64,000 bases of DNA from a virus (IMGVR_UViG_3300043607_000039:29001-93000); one strand, 5' to 3'; positions 1-7,512 are shown, counted from the stretch's first letter. Translations and numbers: made by a program. The notes: generated by a model from the sequence alone, not told the origin.

Positions 1-684
1 GCCCACGGGCTTGCGGGGCCGGCCTCTGACGTTGACCGGCTGGGCGTATTCGCGGCGCCCACGAAGCAACTACTGGGACTGCACCCGCCGATCGAGAGCA
101 AGCTCTCGATCGTGCGCAAAGACCCAGACGTCACCCTGCACGAGGCCGGGAAGCTGTGCCGCCTGCTCCTGAAATGCAACCCCTCGGTCATGGAGCTGCT
201 GTGGCTCCCGGAGGAGCTGTACGAGATCCGGACTCCGGCCGGCGAGGAGCTGCTGGGGATCCGGGACGCGTTTCTGTCCGCTGACCGCGTCCGGGATGCG
301 TTCTTCAACTACGCCAGGGACCAGTTCACCAAGCTCATCAACGGCGGCCGACTCGGGAGGAAGTTCTCCGACGAGCCACCAGACCCCGATGAAGTTGCCC
401 AGACCATTAAGCGGCGACGGAAGAACGCCCGCCACGTCCTGCGTCTACTCGACCAGGGACTGCATCTGTACCGGACCGGAGAGCTGATCGTCCGGGTGGA
501 CGATCCGCAGCGGTACTTCGAGTTCGGCGACCGGGCTCTGGATGACCCGGACTACGTCAAGGAGCACCTGATCGCGGCCGAGCTGGCATTCGACCGTCAG
601 CCCTCGGTCCTGCCGCCGCGGCCAGAAGAGACCGCGGTCGAGGACTGGTTGCTCGGCATCCGAAATCAGTTCCACGAGGTGTAG
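1..684 (+). CDS. RlaP-like predicted nucleotidyltransferase, 5' end outside window
   Basis: The reading frame is open from base 1, so the gene starts upstream of the window; the first in-window start codon is GTG at 112. The C-terminal part resembles the predicted nucleotidyltransferase family called RlaP, including a run such as VRDAFFNYARDQFTKL and a conserved helix with KNARHVLRLLDQGLHLY. The catalytic GS..DxD motif would lie upstream. RlaP proteins are associated with RNA ligase and repair loci, which fits the RNA-directed genes elsewhere here. Family call comes from remembered motif pattern, not a search. Confidence 0.6.
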   Translation, partial: AHGLAGPASDVDRLGVFAAPTKQLLGLHPPIESKLSIVRKDPDVTLHEAGKLCRLLLKCNPSVMELLWLPEELYEIRTPAGEELLGIRDAFLSADRVRDAFFNYARDQFTKLINGGRLGRKFSDEPPDPDEVAQTIKRRRKNARHVLRLLDQGLHLYRTGELIVRVDDPQRYFEFGDRALDDPDYVKEHLIAAELAFDRQPSVLPPRPEETAVEDWLLGIRNQFHEV

Positions 685-759
685 TCACGCCTGGAAGATC
701 TTCGATCTTACGAATAAGTCTCACCATATTAACGACCACCAAGAAAGAGGGACGGAACT

Positions 760-1584
760 ATGCGAGTGCCGCTGAAGCTCTTCACGTTGATCATGGTCGC
801 GCTACTGGCCATAGGTCTGGCTGGCGCACAGCCGGCCGCCTCGGTTGCCACCTCAGCTGTCGCTCCACCGCCGGCCGCATTGCGCGTCGTAACCCTTGGC
901 GAGTCCACCAACACCGGCCTGGGTGATCCCAAAGGGTGCGGGTATCGCCGCAAGCTCGCTGAACTGATGAAGACGGCTGCCCCAGGCGGCACCAACCTGC
1001 CGGTTACCTTTACGGGGACGCTCAATGGCAGTGCCCCCAACGATTGCAAGATTCCCTACGGCCACTTTGGACAGACGGTTCAGGACCTCCGGGCCAACGT
1101 CTTGAACTGGCTCGATGCCGACCAGCCCGACGTCATTCTCATCATGGTTGGGATCAATAACTCAGCTGGCGCTGGTGTCGGACTCAACAACTGGCAGTAC
1201 GAGGTGACTCAACTACTCAACACGATCGGCATGTGGCACTACCCGAATGCTCACCAGCAGATCTTCATTGCCACGATTCCCTACTCGGTAGCATCCTGGG
1301 CGCAGAACGAGGTCACGGCCAACGAGGGCATCCTCAACGCGATCAACTCGTTCGCCGGCTATCCCGGGGCGTCGATGATCCACCCTGCGCGAGCCGACTA
1401 CATGCCGTGTGTGCACCTGGCCGACGGGATCCACCCCGACGGGGCCGGCTACGACGTGATCGCCTACCAGTTCTACGCGGCCATGGCCCCTGTCTTCGGG
1501 TTGGAGTCACTGCCGCTGAACTCCATCCACTGGGCAGACCAGCATCGGCCCGGATTCGAGCGGTCGGCGACGGCCTGCACGTGA
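760..1584 (+). CDS. Secreted SGNH/GDSL-type hydrolase
   Basis: 274 residues with an N-terminal signal peptide (basic start, hydrophobic stretch to about residue 25, Ala-rich cleavage region). SGNH blocks are visible: VTLGEST in place of GDS (block I), a GINNS block III near the middle, and DGIHPDGAGY (block V, catalytic Asp-x-x-His) near the C terminus. Family members are esterases or lipases acting on carbohydrate or lipid esters; the substrate is unknown. The block I Asp is replaced by Glu, which some family members tolerate. GAAAGAGG lies before the ATG. An exported esterase could act on the host envelope or its surroundings. Confidence 0.82.
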   Translation: MRVPLKLFTLIMVALLAIGLAGAQPAASVATSAVAPPPAALRVVTLGESTNTGLGDPKGCGYRRKLAELMKTAAPGGTNLPVTFTGTLNGSAPNDCKIPYGHFGQTVQDLRANVLNWLDADQPDVILIMVGINNSAGAGVGLNNWQYEVTQLLNTIGMWHYPNAHQQIFIATIPYSVASWAQNEVTANEGILNAINSFAGYPGASMIHPARADYMPCVHLADGIHPDGAGYDVIAYQFYAAMAPVFGLESLPLNSIHWADQHRPGFERSATACT

Positions 1585-1626
1585 TCGGCTAGATTCTCAA
1601 GCGCCTGACCTGCGCAAACACTCCTT

Positions 1627-1656
1627 CGCCCTCACCCGAATGTACGGGTGAGGGCG
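1627..1656 (+). terminator. Perfect 12-bp hairpin after SGNH gene
   Basis: Arms 1627-1638 and 1645-1656 are exact reverse complements around a 6-nt loop. It lies 43 bases after the SGNH stop and before the beta-helix gene. The U-tract is weak, so it may be a terminator or a processing and stability hairpin. Confidence 0.6.
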
Positions 1657-1677
1657 ATGTGTGTTTCGATGGAAGGC

Positions 1678-2973
1678 ATGACCAAGACCCAAACGCAAGA
1701 CGTATGGGCCAAGGCCAAGCCTTGGGTCCTACGCAGCACAGTCGCAGTCATGGTCCTGTTCCTGGCGTTCACCGCGTCCGGGGCATGGGCAACTCCGCCA
1801 CCCCAGCTCGTAGTGAACCCAGGACCCGGAATGTCCTGTGGGCCGCTGACACAGAACGCGAACGGTGACTACGTCGCCACGTGCACGATCACGGGCCTCG
1901 TGACCCCAGGCGCTACGGCATCCCCGTCGCCCAGTGGCTCCCCGAGTCCAAGTCCGACTGGCTCTCCGTCTGCGTCCCCATCGCCGAGCACTAGCTCGCC
2001 AAGTCCGTCACCGAGCAGCAGCAGCTCCCCGAGCCCGAGCCCCACGGTCACGGTGCCGCCTACCTCGCCACCGCCGACTGGACCCACGACCGGCTGCATG
2101 CCAGTGCCTTCACGGTGCGGGTTCCCGGATGCGACCAACACGGGTGTGCCGGCCGGGACCGTCCTGGCCGAACGCATGGGCAAGGTCACGCTGACCACCG
2201 GCCAGAGCCTGATCAACACTCAGGTCATCGGCTGTGTGCAGATCGTCGGGCAGAACGTGACCATCCGCAACGTACGGATCGTCAGCACCTGCTCGTACGC
2301 GGCCATCGACCTGGAGGACAACAACACGACCGGGGCTTTGATCGAGAACGTTGAGATCGACATGCGACTGCTGGCCAACTCGGCCGCATTCACTGGCCGG
2401 CTCAACCAGCGCTCGATCACCGGTGACAACTTCACCGCCCGCAAGGTGTGGTGGCACGGCGGTTCGGACTGCGTGCACTACGGCAGCAACGTTCTCATCG
2501 AGGACAGTTTCTGTGACGTGGCCCTGATTCCGGCCGGCTACCCCGGCGACCCGCACATCGACGGTTTCCAGAGCGCTGGTGGCAACAACGTCACCCTGCG
2601 GCACAACACGATCCGGAACCCGAACAACCAGACGTCGGCCATCATCAACGGCACCACGCCTGGTACGTCTGCACCGCAGACCAACGTGCACATCGTGGGC
2701 AACCTGATGGCGGGCGGCGGTTACACCGTCTACTGCCAGGCCCACCCGGGCCCAGCTCCGGCCACGGTCGAGTTCCGGGACAACCGGATCAGCTTCGACT
2801 ACTACACCTGGCCGATCAACTCCGGCCACCCGTTGACCCGCGGTGGGTTCTGGGGCCCGACCACGGACTGCACCAACGTCCCCGGCTTCTCGACGAACGT
2901 CTGGGACAGCACCGGCCCCCGCAACAACACCAAGCTCCCGTTGGTGGAGAACCCCGGAGTCGGTCAGCTCTAG
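1678..2973 (+). CDS. Secreted right-handed beta-helix protein
   Basis: About 431 residues from the ATG at 1678, chosen because GGAAGG precedes it closely; an in-frame start at 1648 is less likely since it lies in the upstream hairpin. Order: short basic N terminus, one hydrophobic signal segment ending near AWA, a Ser/Pro-rich low-complexity linker of about 70 residues, then a domain with repeated short beta-strand turns (VTIRNVRIV, ALIENVEI, VLIEDSFCD, VTLRHNTIR), typical of parallel beta-helix carbohydrate-active proteins. No lyase catalytic set can be assigned. Probably exported; it may bind or cleave polysaccharide. Confidence 0.7.
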   Translation: MTKTQTQDVWAKAKPWVLRSTVAVMVLFLAFTASGAWATPPPQLVVNPGPGMSCGPLTQNANGDYVATCTITGLVTPGATASPSPSGSPSPSPTGSPSASPSPSTSSPSPSPSSSSSPSPSPTVTVPPTSPPPTGPTTGCMPVPSRCGFPDATNTGVPAGTVLAERMGKVTLTTGQSLINTQVIGCVQIVGQNVTIRNVRIVSTCSYAAIDLEDNNTTGALIENVEIDMRLLANSAAFTGRLNQRSITGDNFTARKVWWHGGSDCVHYGSNVLIEDSFCDVALIPAGYPGDPHIDGFQSAGGNNVTLRHNTIRNPNNQTSAIINGTTPGTSAPQTNVHIVGNLMAGGGYTVYCQAHPGPAPATVEFRDNRISFDYYTWPINSGHPLTRGGFWGPTTDCTNVPGFSTNVWDSTGPRNNTKLPLVENPGVGQL

Positions 2974-2976
2974 CAG

Positions 2977-3005
2977 TTGACCACACCCCCACCTGGGGGT
3001 AACGT
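2977..3005 (+). promoter_or_regulatory. Promoter with palindromic spacer (copy 1)
   Basis: TTGACC at 2977-2982, a 17-base spacer containing CCCCCACCTGGGGG, and TAACGT at 3000-3005. It lies just after the beta-helix stop and reads toward the gene at 3100. It shares architecture with promoters near 4062, 14944, 26804, 30981, 47819, 51311, 53849, 57213 and 63791. Confidence 0.7.
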
Positions 3006-3043
3006 ACGAGACGGTTCTCCTTCGCATCAGGCGGGACCGGAAC

Positions 3044-3079
3044 GAGCAGGCCCCAGCTCCCCATCGCTGGGGCCTGCTC
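3044..3079 (+). terminator. Strong 14-bp hairpin in the leader
   Basis: Arms 3044-3057 and 3066-3079 pair perfectly. It lies between the promoter at 2977 and the GTG start at 3100, so it would form in the leader RNA and may act as an attenuator. No U-tract follows. Confidence 0.55.
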
Positions 3080-3099
3080 CTCGTTCGAGGGGGTTGGGC

Positions 3100-3483
3100 G
3101 TGGTCTGGTACATCCTCGACGACAACAACAATCCAGTCCCGGTCTCCGACATCCTCGTCTGGGGCCGATGGTTCGAAGAGGCGAGCGTCAGTCGGCGTCG
3201 GATCGTGGCTTCGGACTTCCTTGGTGCCACCCTGGTATCGACTGTCTTCTTGGGCATCGATCACGGTTTCAGCTGGGAAGCAGGGCCACCCCTCCTGTTC
3301 GAGACGATGATCTTCTATGACCAGGACTACGGCGACGAGATGGGAACCTGGAGGTATTCGACCTGGACCCAGGCGGTCGCCGGCCACGACCAGGCGTTGA
3401 TGGTGGCCAGGGAGCAACTGGCCAAGCTGGCGGCCGTGGTCGACCAGCTCATCACAGAGAGCAACAGTCCGGAAGGAGAGTGA
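3100..3483 (+). CDS. Conserved phage/bacterial hypothetical protein
   Basis: 127 residues from GTG 3100, which has GAGGGGG a few bases upstream; the open frame extends upstream but that part crosses the leader hairpin and promoter. Conserved segments VVWYILDD, VSTVFLGIDH, PLLFETMIF and RYSTW..AVAGHD match a small cytoplasmic family often seen in phage genomes, with no known function. No signal peptide or membrane segment. First gene after promoter copy 1. Confidence 0.75.
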   Translation: MVWYILDDNNNPVPVSDILVWGRWFEEASVSRRRIVASDFLGATLVSTVFLGIDHGFSWEAGPPLLFETMIFYDQDYGDEMGTWRYSTWTQAVAGHDQALMVAREQLAKLAAVVDQLITESNSPEGE

Positions 3484-3507
3484 TCGACATGCCTAGCACG
3501 CGTTAGT

Positions 3508-3526
3508 CCACGGCACCGTGCCGTGG
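3508..3526 (+). repeat. Short inverted repeat between genes
   Basis: CCACGGCA (3508-3515) and TGCCGTGG (3519-3526) flank a 3-nt loop. It lies in the 66-base gap before the gene at 3550 and may modulate termination or translation. Confidence 0.4.
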
Positions 3527-3549
3527 CGGCTTAGGGGCAGGTCGCTTAC

Positions 3550-3912
3550 ATGTCCAGGACAGATGTCCACGCACCATGGCGGGTGAAGCAGCGGGATCCG
3601 CTGTGGCGCCACTACTTCCGTGAGGTGCACCGTCATGATGACGGTGTCTGCACGCTCGACCGTTTCCTGGCCGCCACCAGCCGGGTCAGGACTTCCTGCT
3701 ACATCGACTTTGCCTGGCGCGGCCGGCAGATCCACTGTGGCTGCGGCAGTTGCACGGATCAGGACGGCCGTCGGATGAGGCGTCGTCGGGAACGGCACGA
3801 GGTTCGTCAAGCCCTGCTCCTGGGAGACTGGGACAACCTCGATGTGGAGTTGCATCGGGATGCCTGGTGCACGTACAACGTCCAGCCGCGACCCCAGGAT
3901 AGGGATGTGTGA
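3550..3912 (+). CDS. Small basic protein starting MSRTD, paralog of the gene at 28854
   Basis: 120 residues, rich in Arg, Trp and Cys, with a CGCGSC cluster mid-protein that could bind metal. The start MSRTD followed by PW matches the protein at 28854-29264, so the two look like distant paralogs. No function is recognised. The stop overlaps the next start (TGATG), so the two are probably translated together. Confidence 0.65.
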   Translation: MSRTDVHAPWRVKQRDPLWRHYFREVHRHDDGVCTLDRFLAATSRVRTSCYIDFAWRGRQIHCGCGSCTDQDGRRMRRRRERHEVRQALLLGDWDNLDVELHRDAWCTYNVQPRPQDRDV

Positions 3913-4019
3913 TGAAACTGAAGTCGTTCCCGGTCATCTTGACCGTGATCGTCGTTGTCGTCCTCTGCCTGTGCGCCGGCTTCGGGTTTCGCGTAGCCAG
4001 CTGGACCCTGCAAGGGTGA
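3912..4019 (+). CDS. 35-residue single-pass membrane peptide
   Basis: Starts at ATG 3912, inside the stop of the previous gene (TGATG). The product is a short basic start followed by about 20 hydrophobic residues (VILTVIVVVVLCLCAGF) and a short tail. It is too short for most gene callers. The overlap start and the clean membrane segment support translation. Function unknown. Confidence 0.55.
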   Translation: MKLKSFPVILTVIVVVVLCLCAGFGFRVASWTLQG

Positions 4020-4061
4020 GACTCACGGCTGCTCGGGGAAAAAGATCTTGAGGATTAACCG

Positions 4062-4090
4062 TTGACGCCACCCGGACGTACGGGTACGGT
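4062..4090 (+). promoter_or_regulatory. Promoter with palindromic spacer (copy 2), ahead of the tRNA array
   Basis: TTGACG 4062-4067, a 17-base spacer with CCCGGACGTACGGG, and TACGGT 4085-4090. It is the only strong promoter seen between 3005 and the first tRNA, so it probably drives the start of the array. Confidence 0.7.
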
Positions 4091-4125
4091 TCTCGTTGTT
4101 CGGTGGTTCGCAACCAGCTAAGAGT

Positions 4126-4145
4126 CTTGCCCCTCCGGGGGCAAG
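4126..4145 (+). promoter_or_regulatory. Leader hairpin
   Basis: CTTGCCCC (4126-4133) pairs with GGGGCAAG (4138-4145) around TCCG. It sits in the leader below the promoter at 4062, upstream of the small gene at 4186. It may be an attenuator. Confidence 0.5.
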
Positions 4146-4185
4146 GCCCTACGCTCAACATCAACCCGTCAGGAAGCCAGGAGCC

Positions 4186-4326
4186 ATGTACCGGAACGCC
4201 TTGTCGACAACGCAGCAGTCGCTGCGCGGCGAAGCGACCCCGGGCAGCGGACGGCGACTGGTCTCCATGTACAAGGCCAACGATTGGTTCTGCCCCCAGG
4301 AGCACATCCACCGGCGGAGCAGCTAG
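4186..4326 (+). CDS. 46-residue hypothetical protein
   Basis: ATG 4186 follows CAGGAG at good spacing. The product is short and basic with no recognised domain. It is the only credible gene in the gap 4020-4397, which otherwise holds a promoter, a leader hairpin and a terminator-like hairpin. Confidence 0.45.
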   Translation: MYRNALSTTQQSLRGEATPGSGRRLVSMYKANDWFCPQEHIHRRSS

Positions 4327-4340
4327 GGTCCAGAAACCCG

Positions 4341-4380
4341 AAGCCGCCCACCCAGTGAACCTGGAAGAGGCGGCTTTCTT
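4341..4380 (+). terminator. Terminator-like hairpin before the first tRNA
   Basis: AAGCCGCC (4341-4348) pairs with GGCGGCTT (4369-4376), followed by TTCTT. If it terminates, the tRNA array needs read-through or another promoter; it could instead be a processing site. Confidence 0.45.
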
Positions 4381-4397
4381 CATCTACAAGTCCATAT

Positions 4398-4470
4398 AGG
4401 GGTGTAGCTCAATTGGCTGAGCTGTCGTCTCCAAAGCGACCGGTTGCAGGTTCGAGTCCTGTCACCCCTG
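4398..4470 (+). tRNA. tRNA-Trp(CCA)
   Basis: Acceptor AGGGGTG/CACCCCT is fully paired; anticodon loop CTCCAAA. Reads UGG. No encoded CCA tail. Confidence 0.9.
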
Positions 4471-4574
4471 CGTGTTACTTCCGGGCAACCGGAGTTACTT
4501 GAGAATTCCACAGTGGACAGCATGTGTAGATAGAGTCCTGGCCTGTGCCATCACGGGTGGGCCAGGACTATCTT

Positions 4575-4648
4575 CGGGACGTAGCGCAGTCAGGTCGCGC
4601 GCCTGCTTTGGGAGCAGGAGGACGTCGGTTCGAATCCGACCGTCCCGA
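4575..4648 (+). tRNA. tRNA-Pro(TGG)
   Basis: Acceptor CGGGACG/CGTCCCG; anticodon loop TTTGGGA on a perfect CCTGC/GCAGG stem; T-arm with TTCGAAT. Confidence 0.9.
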
Positions 4649-4653
4649 CGCAT

Positions 4654-4730
4654 GGGGGTATGGCGCAGTTGGTAGCGCGTCTGTCTGTATGGCATACAGA
4701 AGGCCCGCGGTTCGAGTCCGCGTATCTCCA
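4654..4730 (+). tRNA. tRNA-Ala(GGC), irregular
   Basis: Acceptor GGGGGTA/TATCTCC pairs with two G-T wobbles, and the T-arm is perfect. The stem TCTGT/ACAGA gives loop ATGGCAT, anticodon GGC. Four extra bases lie between the D stem and the anticodon stem, so the fold is not standard and the isotype is less certain. Confidence 0.6.
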
Positions 4731-4827
4731 CGGGTCGTAGTTCAGGGTAGAGCGCCGCGTAAAGGTGTTAGCCGCAAGGTGCACGGAATGTAGCGGAGGC
4801 GCAGGAATCGAATCCTGCCGACTCCAG
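4731..4827 (+). tRNA. Degenerate tRNA-like element with enlarged anticodon region
   Basis: It has a D-arm (GTTC/GAGC), a T-arm with an abnormal 8-nt loop, and an acceptor with six of seven pairs, but about 33 bases replace the anticodon loop between CCGC and GCGG. No isotype can be assigned. It abuts the previous tRNA. Either a decayed tRNA or one carrying an insertion. Confidence 0.35.
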
Positions 4828-4830
4828 TCT

Positions 4831-4903
4831 GGGGATGTAGCTCACTTGGTAGAGCGCTGTCTTCGCAAGGCAGAGGCAAGGAGTTCGAATCTCCTCATCT
4901 CCA
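4831..4903 (+). tRNA. tRNA-Ala(CGC)
   Basis: Acceptor GGGGATG/CATCTCC; stem CTGTC/GGCAG with loop TTCGCAA. Reads GCG. Confidence 0.88.
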
Positions 4904-4953
4904 CGTCGGTATGGGAAGCTCCGAGGTGAGCAACCTCGCCTGTGCCGGCTCCA

Positions 4954-5030
4954 TGTTCCCTAGCTCATCGACAGAGCGTCAGTCCTGATACGACTGGAGG
5001 TCCGGGGTTTAATTCCTCGGGGGAGCACCA
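4954..5030 (+). tRNA. tRNA-Ile(GAT), first copy
   Basis: Perfect stem CAGTC/GACTG with loop CTGATAC. Acceptor TGTTCCC/GGGAGCA, followed directly by CCA, so this may be the only tRNA here with an encoded CCA. The T-loop TTTAATT departs from the usual TTCRANT. A second Ile(GAT) lies at 10961. Confidence 0.75.
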
Positions 5031-5031
5031 A

Positions 5032-5103
5032 GTCCCTGTAGCTGAGATGGTCTAGCGCTTGGTTGAAGCCCAGGAGACCTCGGTTCAAGTCCGGGCGGGG
5101 ACA
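5032..5103 (+). tRNA. tRNA-Phe(GAA)
   Basis: Acceptor GTCCCTG/CGGGGAC; stem CTTGG/CCAGG with loop TTGAAGC. Confidence 0.88.
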
Positions 5104-5109
5104 CGCAAT

Positions 5110-5183
5110 GCGCTGTTGGAGGAATTGGTTAACTCACCGCCCTCTCAAGGCGGAGACTACGGGTTCGAAACCCGTACAGCGTA
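5110..5183 (+). tRNA. tRNA-Glu(CTC)
   Basis: Acceptor GCGCTGT/ACAGCGT; stem CCGCC/GGCGG with loop CTCTCAA. Reads GAG. Confidence 0.9.
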
Positions 5184-5318
5184 CGAGTAACTGGAGCAGG
5201 ATTTGCCGTAAGGCGATCAATGGAGCGCGCGCAGAAAAAGTGGCCTCTGAAAAAGGGCGTCCTGGTCCGTTGGCCTGCAACAACTAATCCATCCAGGACT
5301 GCTTCAGTTCCTCATCTA

Positions 5319-5389
5319 GCCGGCGAAGTGTTGTGGTGACACCTCTGTCTTCCAAACAGATATGGCGAGTTCGATTCTCGTCGCCGGCT
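5319..5389 (+). tRNA. tRNA-Gly(TCC)
   Basis: Perfect acceptor GCCGGCG/CGCCGGC; stem TCTGT/ACAGA with loop CTTCCAA. The 135 bases before it (5184-5318) hold no gene I can support. Confidence 0.9.
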
Positions 5390-5390
5390 C

Positions 5391-5894
5391 GTGTTCCCCA
5401 TTCCCAAGGAAATCGACGAGCTAGACGCTGACAGTCGCATGATGTTTCTGCGTCACGCGGCCATGTATGAGGACATCTCCTGGACCATGATCCGTCATAC
5501 GAACGACCTGCACGCGGTAGTCACCGAGGAGGAAATGAAGGCAGATGCCTTCGCCCACGCAATGTCTAGCGCGGTGAGCGAGGCAGCTCGATGCCTGGAG
5601 CACTCCTTCTACACCCGTCGCCATCGGGAACAGGACGAGGAGGGCCGGTCCGAGAGGATGTCGTGGTTCTCCCGCGGCGAGGCCTGCGGCCAGAACTACG
5701 TGGCCTACCAGGTAATCCGGACCGCTTACGAGATCCTGCGGGCGGAGTACGGCATCCTGGAGAAGCACTCCGAGATCTGGGACAGGATCGAGGCGGACCC
5801 TGAAGTCAAGAAGCGTAACGACTACATGGAAAGCCTGTTCGTGACCCTGCATCCCCCCAGGTCCGTACCTAACTCCTCGGAGGAGAGGGAATGA
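5391..5894 (+). CDS. Hypothetical protein directly behind tRNA-Gly
   Basis: 167 residues, acidic and probably all-helical, no recognised domain. The GTG start at 5391 lies one base after the tRNA discriminator, a placement also seen at 8201 and 12009; internal ATG codons are the alternative. The stop overlaps the I36 inhibitor start (ATGA). Confidence 0.6.
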   Translation: MFPIPKEIDELDADSRMMFLRHAAMYEDISWTMIRHTNDLHAVVTEEEMKADAFAHAMSSAVSEAARCLEHSFYTRRHREQDEEGRSERMSWFSRGEACGQNYVAYQVIRTAYEILRAEYGILEKHSEIWDRIEADPEVKKRNDYMESLFVTLHPPRSVPNSSEERE

Positions 5895-6286
5895 CTCGCT
5901 TCAAGCGATGGCTCGCCAGCCTGGCCGTCGGCCTCCTGGTGATCACGGGCGTGCTCGTGGTCACGGAAGCTCCGGCCGCTGCGGCCCCGTACTGTCCCCC
6001 CAACTACGCCTGCCTCTACGAGAACCAGGGAGGCGGCGGCTCCTCGATCTCGTTCTACTACAGCCCCTACTCCTGCATCTACCTCGGCGGCGGCTTCAAC
6101 GACCGGGCCTCGTCGGTTCGGAACGAAACCCCCATCCAGATCAAGTTCCGGGACAACTTCGACTGCACCGGCAGCTATGTGGCCGCGGGTGCCGCCTGTG
6201 GTGGCTGTCTCGGGTCCTACATCAACGACCTGGCCGGCTGGCCCTACTTCTTCAACGACCGGGTCAGTGCGATCCAGTTCTACTAG
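5891..6286 (+). CDS. Secreted peptidase inhibitor family I36 (SMPI-like)
   Basis: 131 residues: signal peptide (MTRFKRWLASLAVGLLV.. ending in an Ala-rich site near residue 32), then a Cys-rich beta domain with C-LYEN-GGGGSS and FNDRASSVRN, the pattern of family I36, whose founder is the Streptomyces metalloproteinase inhibitor with a beta/gamma-crystallin fold. Likely exported, where it could protect phage or host proteins from secreted metalloproteases. Translationally coupled (ATGA) to the gene at 5391. Confidence 0.75.
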   Translation: MTRFKRWLASLAVGLLVITGVLVVTEAPAAAAPYCPPNYACLYENQGGGGSSISFYYSPYSCIYLGGGFNDRASSVRNETPIQIKFRDNFDCTGSYVAAGAACGGCLGSYINDLAGWPYFFNDRVSAIQFY

Positions 6287-6295
6287 CAAGAGCGT

Positions 6296-6328
6296 GTGAC
6301 CCGACCATATGACTCATGGTCGGGTCAC
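6296..6328 (+). terminator. 13-bp perfect hairpin after I36 gene
   Basis: GTGACCCGACCAT (6296-6308) pairs exactly with 6316-6328 across a 7-nt loop. There is no U-tract; it sits four bases before tRNA-Gln, so it may instead help 5' processing. Confidence 0.55.
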
Positions 6329-6331
6329 CAT

Positions 6332-6404
6332 TCCGGGGTACGGCGTTGGTGCCGTGGCCGCGCTTTGGACGCGGAACCCATAGGTTCGATTCCTGTACCC
6401 GGAG
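6332..6404 (+). tRNA. tRNA-Gln(TTG)
   Basis: Stem CCGCG/CGCGG with loop CTTTGGA. U1-A72 and discriminator G73 are typical glutamine identity features. Confidence 0.88.
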
Positions 6405-6407
6405 CTT

Positions 6408-6480
6408 GCCTCGGTGGGCTAATGGAAAAGCCGCGGTACTCAAACTGCCGTGAATGACGGTTCGAATCCGTCCCTTGGCA
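6408..6480 (+). tRNA. tRNA-Leu(CAA) with short variable arm
   Basis: Stem CGGTA/TGCCG with loop CTCAAAC; D-arm GGCT/AGCC; T-arm perfect. Two mismatches in the acceptor. Variable region is only five bases, whereas bacterial tRNA-Leu normally has a long arm. Confidence 0.78.
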
Positions 6481-6486
6481 CGCAAT

Positions 6487-6560
6487 GCCGGTATAGCTCA
6501 GTAGGTCAGAGCGCTTCCTCGGTAAGGAAGAGGCCTCCGGTTCGATTCCGGATTCCGGCT
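6487..6560 (+). tRNA. tRNA-Thr(GGT), C33
   Basis: Stem CTTCC/GGAAG with loop TCGGTAA gives GGT. The normally invariant U33 is C. One acceptor mismatch. Confidence 0.8.
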
Positions 6561-6678
6561 CGGCAATCCCTGGTCCGGGCGAATGACCCGGTGAAAGAGG
6601 TGCGCTCCTTCTAGAAGCAGCCTTGTTGTGGGCGCAAGTCCAAACAATGAAGTCTGACGCCGGGGAACTGCATATCAA

Positions 6679-6752
6679 GCGGATGAAGCTCAGCCTGGTC
6701 GAGCGCTATCTTGCCAAGGTAGATGTCGCGGGTTCGAATCCCGTCTTCCGCT
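6679..6752 (+). tRNA. tRNA-Gly(GCC)
   Basis: Stem CTATC/GGTAG with loop TTGCCAA; T-arm GCGGG/CCCGT. The 118 bases before it (6561-6678) hold no supported gene. Confidence 0.85.
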
Positions 6753-6765
6753 CCAGTAACAACAT

Positions 6766-6837
6766 GCGGGTGTGGCGCAACGGTAGCGAGGCTCCCTCTA
6801 AAGGAGATGGTTGCGGGTTCGAGTCCCGTCGCCCGCA
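6766..6837 (+). tRNA. tRNA with CTA anticodon (amber suppressor type)
   Basis: Acceptor GCGGGTG/CGCCCGC and a normal T-arm. Stem CTCC/GGAG with loop CTCTAAA places CTA at 34-36 (bases 6798-6800) with U33 intact, so the tRNA should read UAG. Which amino acid it carries cannot be told. Outermost anticodon-stem pair is G-A. Confidence 0.82.
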
Positions 6838-6886
6838 CGTGACAAACACATAGGTAAGAAACGACAAGGTTCATGGAGGTGAACCA

Positions 6887-7330
6887 GTGCAAGCAGTCCT
6901 CGTTCTCAACGCTGACCTCGGGCCCTTGCACCGGGTCAGCCTCAAGCACGCGATCCGGATGCTCTGCCGTGGTATCGCAGAGGTCCACGAAGCGGAGCCT
7001 GACATACGCTTCGGTCTGTGGCCGTGGCCCACTGCGGTCAGACTCGTCCGGTACATCGTGACGAAGTGGCGCTACACCGCTGGACCCGCGTGGTCCCGGC
7101 AAGGCGTCCTGAACCGAGACAACCGGACCTGCGGCTACTGCGGTAGCCGCGAAGGTCGCACCGTCGACCACATTCTCCCCACCTCCCGGGGCGGGAAGAA
7201 CACCTGGCAGAACACGGTCGCCTCGTGCGATCCCTGCAACCAGATCAAAGGCAACCGGACCCCGCAAGAGGCCGGCATGCGACTCCTGGTGAAGCCAGCC
7301 GCCCCGAGCTGGGCGACGATGAAGCGGTAA
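6887..7330 (+). CDS. HNH endonuclease
   Basis: 147 residues from GTG 6887 with GGAGGTGA just upstream. The C-terminal half has the full HNH signature: CGYCG, then DHILPTSRGG, then a second Cys pair in CDPCNQIKGNRTP, and the GM..L tail of this family. These proteins nick or cut DNA and are found both free-standing and in phages. It sits between two tRNA genes. Confidence 0.9.
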   Translation: MQAVLVLNADLGPLHRVSLKHAIRMLCRGIAEVHEAEPDIRFGLWPWPTAVRLVRYIVTKWRYTAGPAWSRQGVLNRDNRTCGYCGSREGRTVDHILPTSRGGKNTWQNTVASCDPCNQIKGNRTPQEAGMRLLVKPAAPSWATMKR

Positions 7331-7439
7331 AGCAAGAGGCTGGTCCCGATCTGTTCGAGATAATCCCATGGTGAAGACGATGGTCAACGGGTCCATGGAC
7401 CCCGGGATCTAGCGCCAGCCTTCCATGAAACACACACAT

Positions 7440-7512
7440 TCCGAGTTGGTGTAAATCGGTAGCATGGCGGTCTCTGAAACCGTCGGTCTAGGTTCGAGCC
7501 CTGGACTCGGAG
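7440..7512 (+). tRNA. tRNA-Gln(CTG)
   Basis: Perfect acceptor TCCGAGT/ACTCGGA, G73; stem GCGGT/ACCGT with loop CTCTGAA. Reads CAG. Confidence 0.88.

Noticed and set aside
2110-3417. Long minus-strand ORF of 435 codons
   Set aside because: It is the antisense shadow of the beta-helix gene and of the gene at 3100, Arg/Val/Asp-rich as expected from high-GC reverse frames.
4904-4953. A mini tRNA between tRNA-Ala(CGC) and tRNA-Ile
   Set aside because: There is a CGAGGT/ACCTCG hairpin but no D-arm, T-arm or anticodon arm.
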